Of a stretch of 64,000 nucleotides of DNA, positions 27,828 through 36,263 are shown in pieces. A model generated the notes under the pieces. It made no database searches. It was given only the letters and a program-made list of their open reading frames with translations, and was not told the origin of the DNA. Made by a program: the position numbers and the translations under genes. The stretch's first letter is position 1. Each line of letters begins with the position of its first letter. Source of the DNA: Candidatus Dactylopiibacterium carminicum (GTDB taxonomy: Bacteria; Pseudomonadota; Gammaproteobacteria; Burkholderiales; Rhodocyclaceae); the NCBI RefSeq assembly GCF_014736495.1, contig NZ_MDUX01000011.1, positions 1 to 64,000 on the forward strand, read 5' to 3'.

Positions 27828-28175
27828 CTATCCCTTAACTGCGCTGGCGTCACTCGGCAGCAACTGGCGCAGGATGACGTCGGCGATGCCGAAAGCGCGC
27901 TGCCCGGCCATCACGTCGGCAAACTGTCCGTCCGCCAGGGCCAGCATCTCGCGGCTGACGCGGTTGCGGAAAATGCTGTCCTCATCCGCCATCGCTTCCG
28001 TGGTTTCGCGCATCTGCTTGAGCATGCTGGCGATGAAGAAGGATTCGAACTTCTCGGCGGCGGCTTCGGCCCGGGCGCGATAGGCCGGGTCGTCCAGCGG
28101 GCTGGCGGTCACCTGCTCCTCCGCAGACGCGCCCGATTGAGCGACCTCGGCTGACAGCGCGGAAATGTTCTTCAT
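27828..28175 (-). CDS. flgJ: Rod-assembly chaperone FlgJ, N-terminal (rod-binding) domain only
   Basis: A 115-residue protein matching only the FlgJ rod-binding domain: AAEKFESFFIASMLKQMRET followed by FRNRVSREMLALADGQFADV. In E. coli FlgJ is about 310 residues, and the C-terminal muramidase half cuts peptidoglycan so the rod can pass. Here that half is a separate gene at 34815-35543. The stop codon (TAA, 27828-27830) is not followed by muramidase-like sequence, so this is a split arrangement rather than a truncation. The start at 28175 (MKNISAL) is preceded by GAGGAAG; 28193 is an alternative. Confidence 0.88.
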   Translation of the reverse strand: MKNISALSAEVAQSGASAEEQVTASPLDDPAYRARAEAAAEKFESFFIASMLKQMRETTEAMADEDSIFRNRVSREMLALADGQFADVMAGQRAFGIADVILRQLLPSDASAVKG

Positions 28176-28193
28176 GGCATCTTCCTCATTCAC

Positions 28194-29300
28194 TCAGATG
28201 ACGATCAGCTCGCCATCGATGGCACCCGCCTGATCCAGCGCCTGCAGGATCGCCATGATGTCGTCCGGGCTGGCGCCGGTGCTGTTGACGGTATCGATGA
28301 TGGTCTGCAGCTGCGCGCCGGGGGGCCAGGCGAACATGCGCCCGCCGCCTTGCTCGACGCTGATCTGCGATTGCGGCGTGACCACGGTCTGCCCGGTACG
28401 GGCGAACGGCGCCGGCTGGCTCACCTGCGGGTTTTCCGAAATCACCACCTTCAGCGCGCCATGGGACACGGCGGCAGCACGTACGCGCACGCCTTCGGTG
28501 ATCACCACGGTACCGGTGCGCGAATTGAAGATGATCTTCGGCCGTGCGGCGCCGGCTTCCACCGACAGGCCTTCGAGGTCGGCGACGAAGGCGACGCGCT
28601 GCGTCGGATCAGCGGGAGCCAGCACCTCGACACCGGTGGCGTCGCGTGCCGAAGCAATCTCGCCGTAGCGGGCATTGATCGCCTGCACGATGTTGGTGGC
28701 AGTCTGGAAGTTCGGATGGCGCAGGCTCAGGCGCACACTGGGCGTGGCGTCGAAATCGGTCTCGATCTCGCGCTCCACCGTGGCACCGTTGGGGATGCGG
28801 CCGGACGTGGGGGAATTGATGGTCACGCTGGAACCGCTGGCACCCTGGGCGGCCACGCCGCCCACCACCAGCTGCCCCTGGGCCAGCGCATAGACTTCGC
28901 CATCCGCTGCGCGCAACGGTGTGAGCAGCAGCATGCCGCCGCGCAGGCTCTTTGCGTCACCCAGCGAGGAGACCGTGACATCGATGCTCTGCCCCTTGCG
29001 GTATCCCGGCGGGAATACCGCGCTGACCATCACCGTGGCCACGTTCTTGAGCTTCGGGTTGGCGCTCTCCGACACCTGCACGCCGAACTGCTTGAGCAGG
29101 TTGGTTACCGACTGGCCGGAAAACTTCACCTGGGTACTGTCGCCGCTGCCCTGCAGGCCGACCACCAGGCCATAACCCAGCAGCTGGTTGTCCCGCACGC
29201 CTTCGACGCTCGCCAGCTGGCGCAGGGTCTGCGCGGCACCGGCAGGCAGGGCGAGCAGCAGGAGCACGAGCGCCCAGCACGATACGGATAGACGATGTTT
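28194..29300 (-). CDS. flgI: Flagellar P-ring protein FlgI
   Basis: FlgI forms the periplasmic P-ring around the distal rod. The 368-residue protein starts with a Sec signal peptide (MKHRLSVSCWALVLLLLALP, then AGAAQTL), followed by the conserved mature N-terminus LRQLASVEGVRDNQLLGYGL, VGLQGSGDSTQ and FSGQSVTNLLKQFGV. The C-terminus IMAILQALDQAGAIDGELIV is also standard. No key part is missing and length is normal. The start at 29300 is preceded by GGGAGC; 29330 would lengthen the signal peptide. It overlaps nothing and lies 18 bp before flgJ. Confidence 0.95.
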   Translation of the reverse strand, partial: KHRLSVSCWALVLLLLALPAGAAQTLRQLASVEGVRDNQLLGYGLVVGLQGSGDSTQVKFSGQSVTNLLKQFGVQVSESANPKLKNVATVMVSAVFPPGYRKGQSIDVTVSSLGDAKSLRGGMLLLTPLRAADGEVYALAQGQLVVGGVAAQGASGSSVTINSPTSGRIPNGATVEREIETDFDATPSVRLSLRHPNFQTATNIVQAINARYGEIASARDATGVEVLAPADPTQRVAFVADLEGLSVEAGAARPKIIFNSRTGTVVITEGVRVRAAAVSHGALKVVISENPQVSQPAPFARTGQTVVTPQSQISVEQGGGRMFAWPPGAQLQTIIDTVNSTGASPDDIMAILQALDQAGAIDGELIVI

Positions 29301-29314
29301 CATGGTCTGCTCCC

Positions 29315-29974
29315 TCAGAACGGCATCCACGGACTGGTGAAGAAACGCGTCAGCCAGCCGGCGCTGTTGGCGTCGTGGCCGGCGCCACGGCCGGAATAGG
29401 TGATGCGCGCATTGGCCACGCGCTGCGATGACACGCGGTTGCCGTTGTCGATGTCGCCGGCACGCACGTAACCGGAAAGGCGCACGAATTCCTCACCCTG
29501 GTTCAGGTACAGGCTCTTCTCGCCGCTCACGCGCAGCAGGCCGTTGGGCAACACCTCGTGCACCACCACGGTGATGGCGCCCTGCAAGGTGTTCTGCTGC
29601 GTGCTGGAGGAACTGCCGGCAAAGTCGCGCGAGGCATCGATGCCGACCTCGGTCTTGGCGACGTTAGTGCCGAAGATCACCGAGGGCGAGATGCCCACGC
29701 TGCCGCTCTTGCCGAACTTGGTATCGGCAGTCTTGCTGGCCTGGGTGGTTTCCGAAAGGATCACGGTGAGCAGATCGCCGGGGCGGAAGGCACGGCTGTC
29801 CGAAGTCAGCAGCCAGGGCGTGTCGGGCGTGAAGGTACCGCCCGCGCTGCCCTTGCGCACCACGGGCGGCGGCAGGTTGAGGCGCGCCCCGTCGTCGGCG
29901 GGCGGCGGCACCTCGGGCAGCACGGAGCAGCCACCCGCCAGCAGCATCGGCACGAGGACGGCAGCGCGCCACAT
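29315..29974 (-). CDS. flgH: Flagellar L-ring lipoprotein FlgH
   Basis: FlgH forms the outer-membrane L-ring and is a lipoprotein. The 219-residue sequence has a signal peptide with the lipobox LLAGGC (lipidated Cys at about residue 16). The family motifs AFRPGDLLTVILSETTQASK, GAITVVVHEVLPNGLLRVSG and VRLSGYVRAGDIDNGNRVSS follow, and it ends ARITYSGRGAGHDA plus a short tail. It is one base from the flgG stop, in the normal flgFGHI order. Intact. Confidence 0.94.
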   Translation of the reverse strand: MWRAAVLVPMLLAGGCSVLPEVPPPADDGARLNLPPPVVRKGSAGGTFTPDTPWLLTSDSRAFRPGDLLTVILSETTQASKTADTKFGKSGSVGISPSVIFGTNVAKTEVGIDASRDFAGSSSSTQQNTLQGAITVVVHEVLPNGLLRVSGEKSLYLNQGEEFVRLSGYVRAGDIDNGNRVSSQRVANARITYSGRGAGHDANSAGWLTRFFTSPWMPF

Positions 29975-29975
29975 C

Positions 29976-30656
29976 TCAGCGCACCGCCTGGGCGAGGGCC
30001 TGCAGCATGTTGTCCGCCGCCGAGAGCACCTTGGTGTTCATCTCGTAGGTACGCTGCGCCGCGATCATGTCGACCATCTCTTCCACCACCTGCACGTTGG
30101 AGCCTTCCAGCGCGCCCTGCTTGATCTTGCCGAGCGCATCCTCCCCGGGCACGCCTTCGGTAGGGGCGCCGCTGGCTTCGGTTTCCTGATAGAGGTTGTC
30201 GCCCAGGGCCAGCAGGCCGGCCGGATTGATGAAGCCGGCCAGCGTCAGCTGCCCCAGCTGGGTCGACGTGGTGCTGCCGGAAACCGTCACGCTGACGATG
30301 CCGTTCTCGGCGATGGTGATGTCCGTGGCATTGGCCATCTGCACCTGCAGGAAGCCGTTGCCGACGATGGCCACGTCCAGCGCCTGGCTGGTGGTCTGCA
30401 GACTGCCCGTGGTGAAGACTTTCTGGGTGCCGGCCACGCGCGTGCCGTTGCCGAGCATCACGCCGGTGGGCGAGTTGGTGGCGTCGTCGCGCTGTGCGCC
30501 GGGCTGGCGCTCGACCTGGTAGAAGAGGTCTTCGTACATCACGCGGTCGCGCTTGAAGCCAACCGTATTGACGTTCGCCAGGTTGTTGGCGATCGCCTGC
30601 AGCTTGGCGTCCTGGGCCTGCACGCCCGTCTTGCTGATCCACATTGCCGGATTCAT
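29976..30656 (-). pseudogene. flgG: Distal rod protein FlgG with in-frame internal deletion
   Basis: FlgG forms the distal rod. The N-terminal helix (MNPAMWISKTGVQAQDAKLQ, AIANNLANVNTVGFKRDRV) and C-terminal helix (MVDMIAAQRTYEMNTKVLSA) are intact. The protein is 226 residues, where FlgG is nearly always about 260. The sequence passes from GNGFLQVQM straight to ANATDITIAENG at about 30335-30338. In other FlgG proteins these are separated by about 35 residues carrying the AYTRDGSF-type strand, the TSSGYPLQP loop and the IP before ANATSITI. An in-frame loss of about 105 bases in the body domain is the simplest explanation. The protein might fold but is unlikely to form a normal rod. Confidence 0.8.
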
Positions 30657-30683
30657 GTTCTGCTCCTCAAACTAGGCGTGCGC

Positions 30684-31409
30684 TCATTCGCGCACGAGAC
30701 GATTGCCTGTCTCGGCCATGGAATCGGCCGATTTGTACAGACGCATCTGGATTTCAAAATCACGGTTGAGGCTCATGGTGGCCACCATCTCTTCCACTGC
30801 CGAGACGTTGCTGCCTTCCAGATAGCCGCCACGCACGCGCACGGTCTCGTCCGCAGGCAACTCGCCACCGTTACGCGGCACCAGCAGGCCGGCGACGTTC
30901 TTGGTGAGCCCACCAGCCTCGGCAGAGACGAGCTTGAGGCGGTCGATCACCTGCATCTCCGTCTGCCCAGGCGTGAGCACCGAGACCGTACCGTCCTGCG
31001 CGATGGAAAGCCGGGTGTATTCCGGCAGCACGATGGGGCCGCCGTCACCCATGACCGGCCGGCCATTCACCGACAGCGCGCCCTCGGCATCGATATCGAG
31101 ACCGCCGGCACGCGTATAGGCTTCGCCTTCGCCGTATTGCACCGCCAGCAGGCCCTTGCCGCCGATGGCCACGTCCAGCTCGCGCCCGGTTTCACGCACC
31201 ACGCCTTCGCGCAGCGTGAGCGTGTCCGCCTGCAACTGGCTCATGTGACGGGCATCGTAGCCGTAGCCCTGCACCTGGCTGCTGGTGGCCAGTTCCAGAT
31301 CGGCACGGAAACCCGCAGTTTCCAGGTTGGCCAGGTTGTTGGCGTGCACCTGCTGGGCCTTCAAGGCCCGTTCGGCGCCGCTCATGATGGTGTAGATCAG
31401 TGCATCCAT
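30684..31409 (-). CDS. flgF: Proximal rod protein FlgF
   Basis: FlgF is a proximal rod subunit. The 241-residue protein begins MDALIYTIMSGAERALKAQQ with NLANLETAGF, the rod/hook N-terminal signature. It contains LDVAIGGKGLLAVQYGEGEA and YTRAGGLDIDAEGALSVNGR, and ends VEEMVATMSLNRDFEIQMRL YKSAD. Length is normal. By contrast with its paralogue flgG, the YTRAGGLDI strand is intact. It sits 27 bp before flgG and 20 bp after flgE. Confidence 0.94.
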   Translation of the reverse strand: MDALIYTIMSGAERALKAQQVHANNLANLETAGFRADLELATSSQVQGYGYDARHMSQLQADTLTLREGVVRETGRELDVAIGGKGLLAVQYGEGEAYTRAGGLDIDAEGALSVNGRPVMGDGGPIVLPEYTRLSIAQDGTVSVLTPGQTEMQVIDRLKLVSAEAGGLTKNVAGLLVPRNGGELPADETVRVRGGYLEGSNVSAVEEMVATMSLNRDFEIQMRLYKSADSMAETGNRLVRE

Positions 31410-31429
31410 GGCTGCTCACCCCGCACCGG

Positions 31430-32632
31430 TCAGATGGCCTGCATCAGCGTCTGCATCATTTCGCTTTCGGCCGAAATCACCTTGGTGTTGGCCTGGTAGT
31501 TGCGCTGTGCGGACATGAGGTCGACCAGTTGCTCGGTCATGTTGACGTTGGATTCCTCCAGCGATCCCGAAACGAGCGTGCCGGCCATGCTGGTGCCGGG
31601 TGTTGCGTACAGCGGCGTGCCCGAAGCGTTGGAGGCGGTCCAGGCGGTATCGCTGACCTGCACCAGGCCCCCCTGATTGACGAAGGTGGCCAGCGCGATG
31701 GTGCCCACCTTCTGGGTCTCGCCGTTGCTGTACTGGGCGTAGATGCCGCCATCCTCGTTGACCGCCACGCGGGTATAGGCGCCCGAGGCGTAGCCATCCG
31801 CGCTGTTGGTCGTGGTGGTGGCCGAACCCGCGTACTGGGTGATGCCGGAATAGTCGATCGCGATGCTCATCGCGGCCGCACCGGTGGGCGTGCCCAGCGC
31901 CACGGTAACACTGTCGGCCGAGGTCAGCTGACCGTTCTCGTCAAACGACATGGTTGCCGTCGTGCCCAGCTGATCGCCGTCGAATGAGTAATACACGGTG
32001 ACTTCGTTGGTATCCGTCTTGACGAAATACTGGCTGACCGTGTGCTGAGCCCCCAGGGAGTCATAGACCACCGAGACGACGGAGCTGTTGTAGGTCGAGG
32101 CGTCGTCCTTGTCGAAGGCCGCAGTCTTGGTTTCCCAGTCGGCGGAGAGGTTGCCTGCGTAATCCAGCGAGGTGCTCGCCTTGGCCGGGATCTGGCCGTT
32201 GGAGACTTGCAGGTTGCCTATCGCGCCCAGTGCGGCGCCGGTGACGGGGTTGCCATTGGCATCCAGCGCCTGTTGATAGCCCTGGACCTTGTTGCCGAAG
32301 CTGTCCACCAGATAGCCGTCGGTATCCAGCGAGAAGATGCCCACCCGCGTGTAGAGCTCGGTGCCGCTGGCATCCTTCGTGACGAAGAAGCCGGTACCGC
32401 TGATGGAAACATCCAGGCTGCGTCCGGTGGTCAGGATGCCGCCATCCGTTTCCATCGACTGGGTCATCGACGAAACCTGGGTGCCGCTTGCCTGGGAGCC
32501 CGCGTAGGTCGCGGAGAAGTTCGCACGCGAAGTCTTGAAGCCATAGGACCCCGAGTTGGCGATGTTGTTGGAGATGACATCCAGCTGGGAATTGACGGAG
32601 TTGATGCCAGACAGTGCAATCGAGAAGCTCAT
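31430..32632 (-). CDS. flgE: Flagellar hook protein FlgE
   Basis: FlgE builds the hook, a flexible joint. The 400-residue sequence has the N-terminus MSFSIALSGINSVNSQLDVI with SNNIANSGSYGFKTSRANFS, the segment LDVSISGTGFFVTKDASGTE, and the C-terminus VNMTEQLVDLMSAQRNYQAN and TKVISAESEMMQTLMQAI. Length and all conserved blocks are normal. The central domain is Ser/Thr/Ala-rich, as usual for an exported structural subunit. An AAAGGAAACC ribosome-binding site precedes the ATG. Confidence 0.95.
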   Translation of the reverse strand: MSFSIALSGINSVNSQLDVISNNIANSGSYGFKTSRANFSATYAGSQASGTQVSSMTQSMETDGGILTTGRSLDVSISGTGFFVTKDASGTELYTRVGIFSLDTDGYLVDSFGNKVQGYQQALDANGNPVTGAALGAIGNLQVSNGQIPAKASTSLDYAGNLSADWETKTAAFDKDDASTYNSSVVSVVYDSLGAQHTVSQYFVKTDTNEVTVYYSFDGDQLGTTATMSFDENGQLTSADSVTVALGTPTGAAAMSIAIDYSGITQYAGSATTTTNSADGYASGAYTRVAVNEDGGIYAQYSNGETQKVGTIALATFVNQGGLVQVSDTAWTASNASGTPLYATPGTSMAGTLVSGSLEESNVNMTEQLVDLMSAQRNYQANTKVISAESEMMQTLMQAI

Positions 32633-32673
32633 GATGGTTTCCTTTCAAGGGTATCCGGGCAATACGGGAGAAA

Positions 32674-33324
32674 TCAGGAAGCGTGGGCGAAGAAGCCGGT
32701 GACCACGGAAGAAGACACATCGCCGATGCCGGAGACGGACAGGATCACGCCGCTGTCGCTGATCTTGACGCCCTGCAACTGGCCGATGATGTCGACACCG
32801 GGAGAGGAATCGTTCGATGTCTTGACGCTGATGCTGTAGCTGCCGGCCGGAATGCCGAGTTCGTCCGGATCCAGCGTGAAGCTCACCGTGCCGGGCGACT
32901 GGGTGCCCAGATCCAGGCTGTATGTCTTGCCGGCGCTGTTGGTCAGCACCACGCTGGTGGCACTGCTCGAACTCGACAGGGTGAAGCTGCCCTGCACGGC
33001 GTCCTCGCCAACCTCTAGCGAGGTGGTCCGCACGCTCACGTCGGATCCCAGCTGGGAGGCCATGGCCATCACCTGCAGGCTTTCCAGCGCGGAGTTGGTT
33101 GACTCGCTCTGGCTGGCCAGGGTCTGCAGGGCCTCCATCTGCGACAGCTGGGTCAGCTGATTCACGAATTCGCTGGCATCGACCGGATCGAGCGGATCCT
33201 GATTCTGGATCTGCGCCACCAGCAGGGTGATGAACATATAGGACACGGAGCCCGACGTACTGGATGAAACCGTGCTGCTGCTCGTGGATGAGGACGTCGA
33301 CGACGTCGAGGTATAGATTTCCAT
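32674..33324 (-). CDS. flgD: Hook-capping scaffold protein FlgD
   Basis: FlgD caps the growing hook and is then replaced. The 216-residue protein starts with a remarkable Ser/Thr-only stretch (about residues 4-26), followed by the conserved FITLLVAQIQNQDPLDPVDA and SEFVNQLTQLSQMEALQTL. It has Ig-like and tudor-like C-terminal parts (SVSFTLDPDELGIPAGSYSI). The poly-Ser/Thr leader is a low-complexity export region and is encoded by short repeated TCG/ACG-type codons at about 33240-33315, a stretch prone to slippage. One base separates it from the flgC stop. Confidence 0.92.
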   Translation of the reverse strand: MEIYTSTSSTSSSTSSSTVSSSTSGSVSYMFITLLVAQIQNQDPLDPVDASEFVNQLTQLSQMEALQTLASQSESTNSALESLQVMAMASQLGSDVSVRTTSLEVGEDAVQGSFTLSSSSSATSVVLTNSAGKTYSLDLGTQSPGTVSFTLDPDELGIPAGSYSISVKTSNDSSPGVDIIGQLQGVKISDSGVILSVSGIGDVSSSVVTGFFAHAS

Positions 33325-33325
33325 T

Positions 33326-33745
33326 TCAGCTTTCTCCCAGTCGCAGCAGCGATTGCTGCATGTTCTTGACGCGGCTCATCACCTCGACGTTGGTCTCGAA
33401 GGCACGCGAGGCCTCCAGCATGTCGGTCATCTCCGCCACGGGATTCACGTTCGGGTAGAAGACCATGCCGTCTTCATTCGCCTGCGGGTTTTCCGGCTCG
33501 TAGACCTGGCGCAACGGCTCGGTGCTCTCCACCACATCGAGCACCTGCACGCTGGCGCCGGCGAGCTGCTCGTCGTAGCCGCCGCGATACACGGTGGCGA
33601 ACACCGGTTTGCGGGCGTGATAGGTCTGGTCCTCGGCGCCGGCCGCCGTCTGCGCGTTGGCGAGGTTGCTCGCCACGGTGTTCAGGCGCAGGCTCTGGGC
33701 CGTCATGGCCGAGCCGGCGATCTGCGATATCTCACGGAATGACAT
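33326..33745 (-). CDS. flgC: Proximal rod protein FlgC
   Basis: A 139-residue rod subunit. The N-terminus MSFREISQIAGSAMTAQSLR with LNTVASNLANAQTAAG and the C-terminus EDGMVFYPNVNPVAEMTDML with EASRAFETNVEVM are diagnostic for FlgC, including the PNVNPVAEM motif. Length is normal. Its start is one base past the flgB stop (TGA at 33747), giving close coupling in the flgBCDEFG series. Confidence 0.95.
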   Translation of the reverse strand: MSFREISQIAGSAMTAQSLRLNTVASNLANAQTAAGAEDQTYHARKPVFATVYRGGYDEQLAGASVQVLDVVESTEPLRQVYEPENPQANEDGMVFYPNVNPVAEMTDMLEASRAFETNVEVMSRVKNMQQSLLRLGES

Positions 33746-33746
33746 G

Positions 33747-34109
33747 TCATTGACCCTCGATGGCGCGGGCAAGGCCCTTGAGTTTCAGATTGAGGAAGGT
33801 GAGGCTGGTCTGGAAGTCAGAAGCGTTCTGCGAAAATGCGGCCTGCTCGGCGCCCAGCTCCACGGTGTTGCCATCCGCGCTGGGATGGAAGGGCACGCGG
33901 TAGAGCAATTCCGGCGTTCCGGCGCTGAGCGTGTCCAGTCCGTCACCCGCCATCGCCCGTTTCAGGCTGGCGGCGAAATCGATATCGCGCGCCTGGTAGC
34001 CAGGCGTGCTTTCGTTGGCCAGATTTGATGCGAGAATCTTCGTGCGCTCGGCGCGCAGGCTCAGCGCCTCGCCGTGCAGTCCTATCGCCTTGCTGAAATC
34101 GATGCTCAT
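33747..34109 (-). CDS. flgB: Proximal rod protein FlgB
   Basis: FlgB is the proximal rod subunit at the MS-ring side. The 120-residue protein begins MSIDFSKAIGLHGEALSLRA and has NLANESTPGYQARDIDFAAS and a C-terminal helix FQTSLTFLNLKLKGLARAI. An AAAGG ribosome-binding site lies 7 bases upstream. Its start codon overlaps the likely flgA start on the other strand, so there is no room for a promoter between the two genes. It must be read from a promoter within flgA or further upstream, most simply from the fliE operon promoter. Confidence 0.94.
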   Translation of the reverse strand: MSIDFSKAIGLHGEALSLRAERTKILASNLANESTPGYQARDIDFAASLKRAMAGDGLDTLSAGTPELLYRVPFHPSADGNTVELGAEQAAFSQNASDFQTSLTFLNLKLKGLARAIEGQ

Positions 34110-34827
34110 GCGCTTGCCTTTCATGAAGATGTGCTGCCTGGCCATGCTCCCGGCCATGGTGACGGGGGTTTCGGTCGCTGCTCCGAGCGGCACGGAGCTG
34201 GTGGAAAACGCCGCACGCCGCTGGCTGGAAGAACTGGCGCAGCGCCATGCCTTGCAGGAACCGCTGCTCACGCTACGCGTGGTGCCGCCGACCGGACGGA
34301 CGCCGAAAACCTGTGCCACGCCACCGGAAATCTCGGCGCTGGACACGCGCCAGATCTCGCGCATGCGCTTCGCGCTGGCCTGCACCAGCGGCAACTGGCG
34401 CGAGGAATACCTGGTGCGCGGTGCGCTCAGCGCACGGGTGCTGGTCGCGGCCACGCGCATCGAAGCCAGGCGCCCGCTCACCGAAGACGACGTCAAACTG
34501 GAGCGGCGCGATCTGCCCAACCCGGCGGAAACCGTCGCCGATGTCGAGGAACTGGCCGGCCAGGCCAGCCGGCGCGCGCTGCAACCCGGCCAGGTGATCA
34601 ACCGGCGGACCCTGGCACCGGCGTTGCTGGTCCGGCGCGGTGCGAACGTGCGCATCATGGCGCGCAACGGCAACATCGCCGTCGCCGCAGCCGGACAGGC
34701 GGTCGACAATGGCCACCAGGGCGAAACCATCAGCGTGCGCAACCTCACCAGCGGCAAGCTGATCCGCGCGCGGGTGGTCGGCATCGACGAGGTGGAGCCT
34801 GCGGACGCCATGCCTCAATCCCCCTGA
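34108..34827 (+). CDS. flgA: P-ring chaperone FlgA
   Basis: FlgA is a periplasmic chaperone for FlgI assembly. The protein has a Sec signal peptide (MRLPFMKMCCLAMLPAMVTG) and a C-terminal SAF domain with ARRPLTEDDVKLERRDL, QPGQVINRRTLAPALLVRRG and VRNLTSGKLIRARVVG. The start is uncertain between 34108 and 34123 (MKMCCLAM); the open frame extends back to 34006. The gene is on the plus strand inside a long minus-strand array. It is divergent from flgB with overlapping start codons, and its 3' end overlaps the muramidase gene by 13 bases. No promoter is visible in the few bases available, so any promoter must lie within flgB. Confidence 0.9.
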   Translation: MRLPFMKMCCLAMLPAMVTGVSVAAPSGTELVENAARRWLEELAQRHALQEPLLTLRVVPPTGRTPKTCATPPEISALDTRQISRMRFALACTSGNWREEYLVRGALSARVLVAATRIEARRPLTEDDVKLERRDLPNPAETVADVEELAGQASRRALQPGQVINRRTLAPALLVRRGANVRIMARNGNIAVAAAGQAVDNGHQGETISVRNLTSGKLIRARVVGIDEVEPADAMPQSP

Positions 34828-35543
34828 ATCTGCGCGGTGATGCGCGCGAGCTTGCCGACGTAGTCCGGGTCGGTGGCATAGCCGCCGCGCTGCAGGGCCT
34901 GGGCATACGCCCGCACGTCACCGCCGGCATTCAGCGCTTCGCGATAACGCGGGCTGCTGCTGATCAGGCGCGTGAAATCCTCGAATGCGGCGGCCGGATC
35001 GGTGTAGGCGCGGAAACTGTCGCGCTGGGACACCATGCCCGTGCCATCGAATTCCGTGGTCATGATCTCGGTGCTGTCGCCACGCCAGCTGGACCCGGCC
35101 TTGATCGAGAAAAGGTTGTTGCTGTCGCTGCCATCGGCGCGACGGATCGGCCGCGTGCCCCAGCCGGTTTCGAGCGCGGCCTGCGCGACGACGATCTCCG
35201 GCGCCACCCCCAGACGCTGCGCGGCATCGCGCGCCAGCGGCGCGATGCTGTCGACGAAACTGCGCTGCGTGGCTGACAGCTCGCCCTCCTCGCCCAGCGC
35301 GGAAGCCTCCGTTCCGCCCTGCACGCGGGCAAGCCATGCGCGGGCCTCGGCATTCAGCGAGGAAGCCGCCGGCGAACTTCCATCGCCACGCTCGATATAG
35401 CGCTGGATGTCCGCGTTGAGTTCGCGCATCAGCCCGGAGAAGCCCGTCTGTTGCGCGCCTCCGCCAGTCGAGTTGCCAGCCACCGGAGCCGATCCGGCTG
35501 CGGGCAGCAGACCCGGCGCGTCGAAGAAATCAGCGCGGAGCAT
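34815..35543 (-). CDS. Stand-alone flagellar muramidase (FlgJ C-terminal glucosaminidase domain)
   Basis: A 242-residue protein with the glycoside hydrolase 73 domain found at the C-terminus of FlgJ. RSFVDSIAPLARDAAQRLGV and EIVVAQAALETGWGTRPI carry the catalytic Glu, followed by NNLFSIKAGSSWRGDSTEIM and YTDPAAAFEDFTRLISSSPR. It should cut peptidoglycan to let the rod through. No signal peptide is seen, as in FlgJ, which is exported by the flagellar apparatus. The first 80 residues are low-complexity and replace the rod-binding domain, which is a separate gene at 27828. The start at 35543 overlaps the flgN end by 14 bases and follows GAAGAGG. Confidence 0.88.
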   Translation of the reverse strand: MLRADFFDAPGLLPAAGSAPVAGNSTGGGAQQTGFSGLMRELNADIQRYIERGDGSSPAASSLNAEARAWLARVQGGTEASALGEEGELSATQRSFVDSIAPLARDAAQRLGVAPEIVVAQAALETGWGTRPIRRADGSDSNNLFSIKAGSSWRGDSTEIMTTEFDGTGMVSQRDSFRAYTDPAAAFEDFTRLISSSPRYREALNAGGDVRAYAQALQRGGYATDPDYVGKLARITAQIQGD

Positions 35544-35964
35544 AGGTTGCCTCTTCCTGGCCAAGCACCCGCTGCATGATTTCGTACTGATCCACGATCA
35601 GCTGGCAATTGCGCGTGTTGAGCGCCTTGCATTCACGGATCAGGCCGCCCAGATCCTGCCAGGCCGCCATGGCCAGCGTGCGTGGCGCGGAGGGCAGTTG
35701 TTCCAGCAGGCTCGGCACCTGCTGCTCGCACGGCAGCCGGGCCAGCTCCGGCTCCTGCTCGAGCAGGGCGACACGGTGCCGGCGGCGGCGCTCCAGCTCG
35801 GCGCAGAGCATGCCCATGTCGCTGGCGACATCCACCAGTGCGGCGGTGTCGTGCCGCAGGGCGGCCTCGAACTGCTTTTCCTGCAGCTCGCGCAGCGAGC
35901 GGTAATCCACCAGGTCCGACTGGATGCCGAACACGATGCGCTTGAGCAGATCGATGTTCTTCAT
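35530..35964 (-). CDS. flgN: FlgK/FlgL export chaperone FlgN
   Basis: This 144-residue, almost wholly helical protein occupies the flgN place next to flgM and has the family's pattern: a charged helix near LQEKQFEAALRHDTAALVDV, then SDMGMLCAELERRRRHRVAL, and a C-terminal helix with ALNTRNCQLIVDQYEIMQRV. FlgN escorts FlgK and FlgL to the export gate. Its ATG overlaps the flgM TGA (ATGA), giving translational coupling. Identification relies on context and helical pattern, since FlgN is poorly conserved. Confidence 0.82.
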   Translation of the reverse strand: MKNIDLLKRIVFGIQSDLVDYRSLRELQEKQFEAALRHDTAALVDVASDMGMLCAELERRRRHRVALLEQEPELARLPCEQQVPSLLEQLPSAPRTLAMAAWQDLGGLIRECKALNTRNCQLIVDQYEIMQRVLGQEEATYAPR

Positions 35965-36236
35965 GGCTTGCCTCCGTGATAGCGATCGATCAGTGCGGCG
36001 AGCTTGGCCGGATCGAAAGGCAGTTCGCCCCTGGCGAGCGCATCGCGCAGGGCCGCCACCTTGGCCTGATCGACTTCCGGCAGACCGGCCAGACTGGCCT
36101 GTGCCTGCTGCAGACCGGCCGACTGTGCCGACGTGGCCGCACCCGCGGCTGCCGTGGCGGCCGGCGCTGCGGCCTCCGTCTCGGTGCGCTGGGCGACGGC
36201 CGGTGCGGCGGGCGTCATGGCTCCTGTGATCTTCAT
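35961..36236 (-). CDS. flgM: Anti-sigma-28 factor FlgM
   Basis: A 91-residue protein with a disordered Ala/Thr-rich N-terminus and the FlgM C-terminal sigma-binding region: DQAKVAALRDALARGELPFD followed by PAKLAALIDRY. FlgM holds FliA inactive until it is exported through the finished hook. The start at 36236 (MKITGAM) gives normal length; MKV at 36257 is an alternative. It is downstream of motB and coupled to flgN. A partner sigma factor is encoded at 38175-38873. Confidence 0.88.
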   Translation of the reverse strand: MKITGAMTPAAPAVAQRTETEAAAPAATAAAGAATSAQSAGLQQAQASLAGLPEVDQAKVAALRDALARGELPFDPAKLAALIDRYHGGKP

Positions 36237-36263
36237 CCGTTGACCTCGCACTTTCATGAATGG

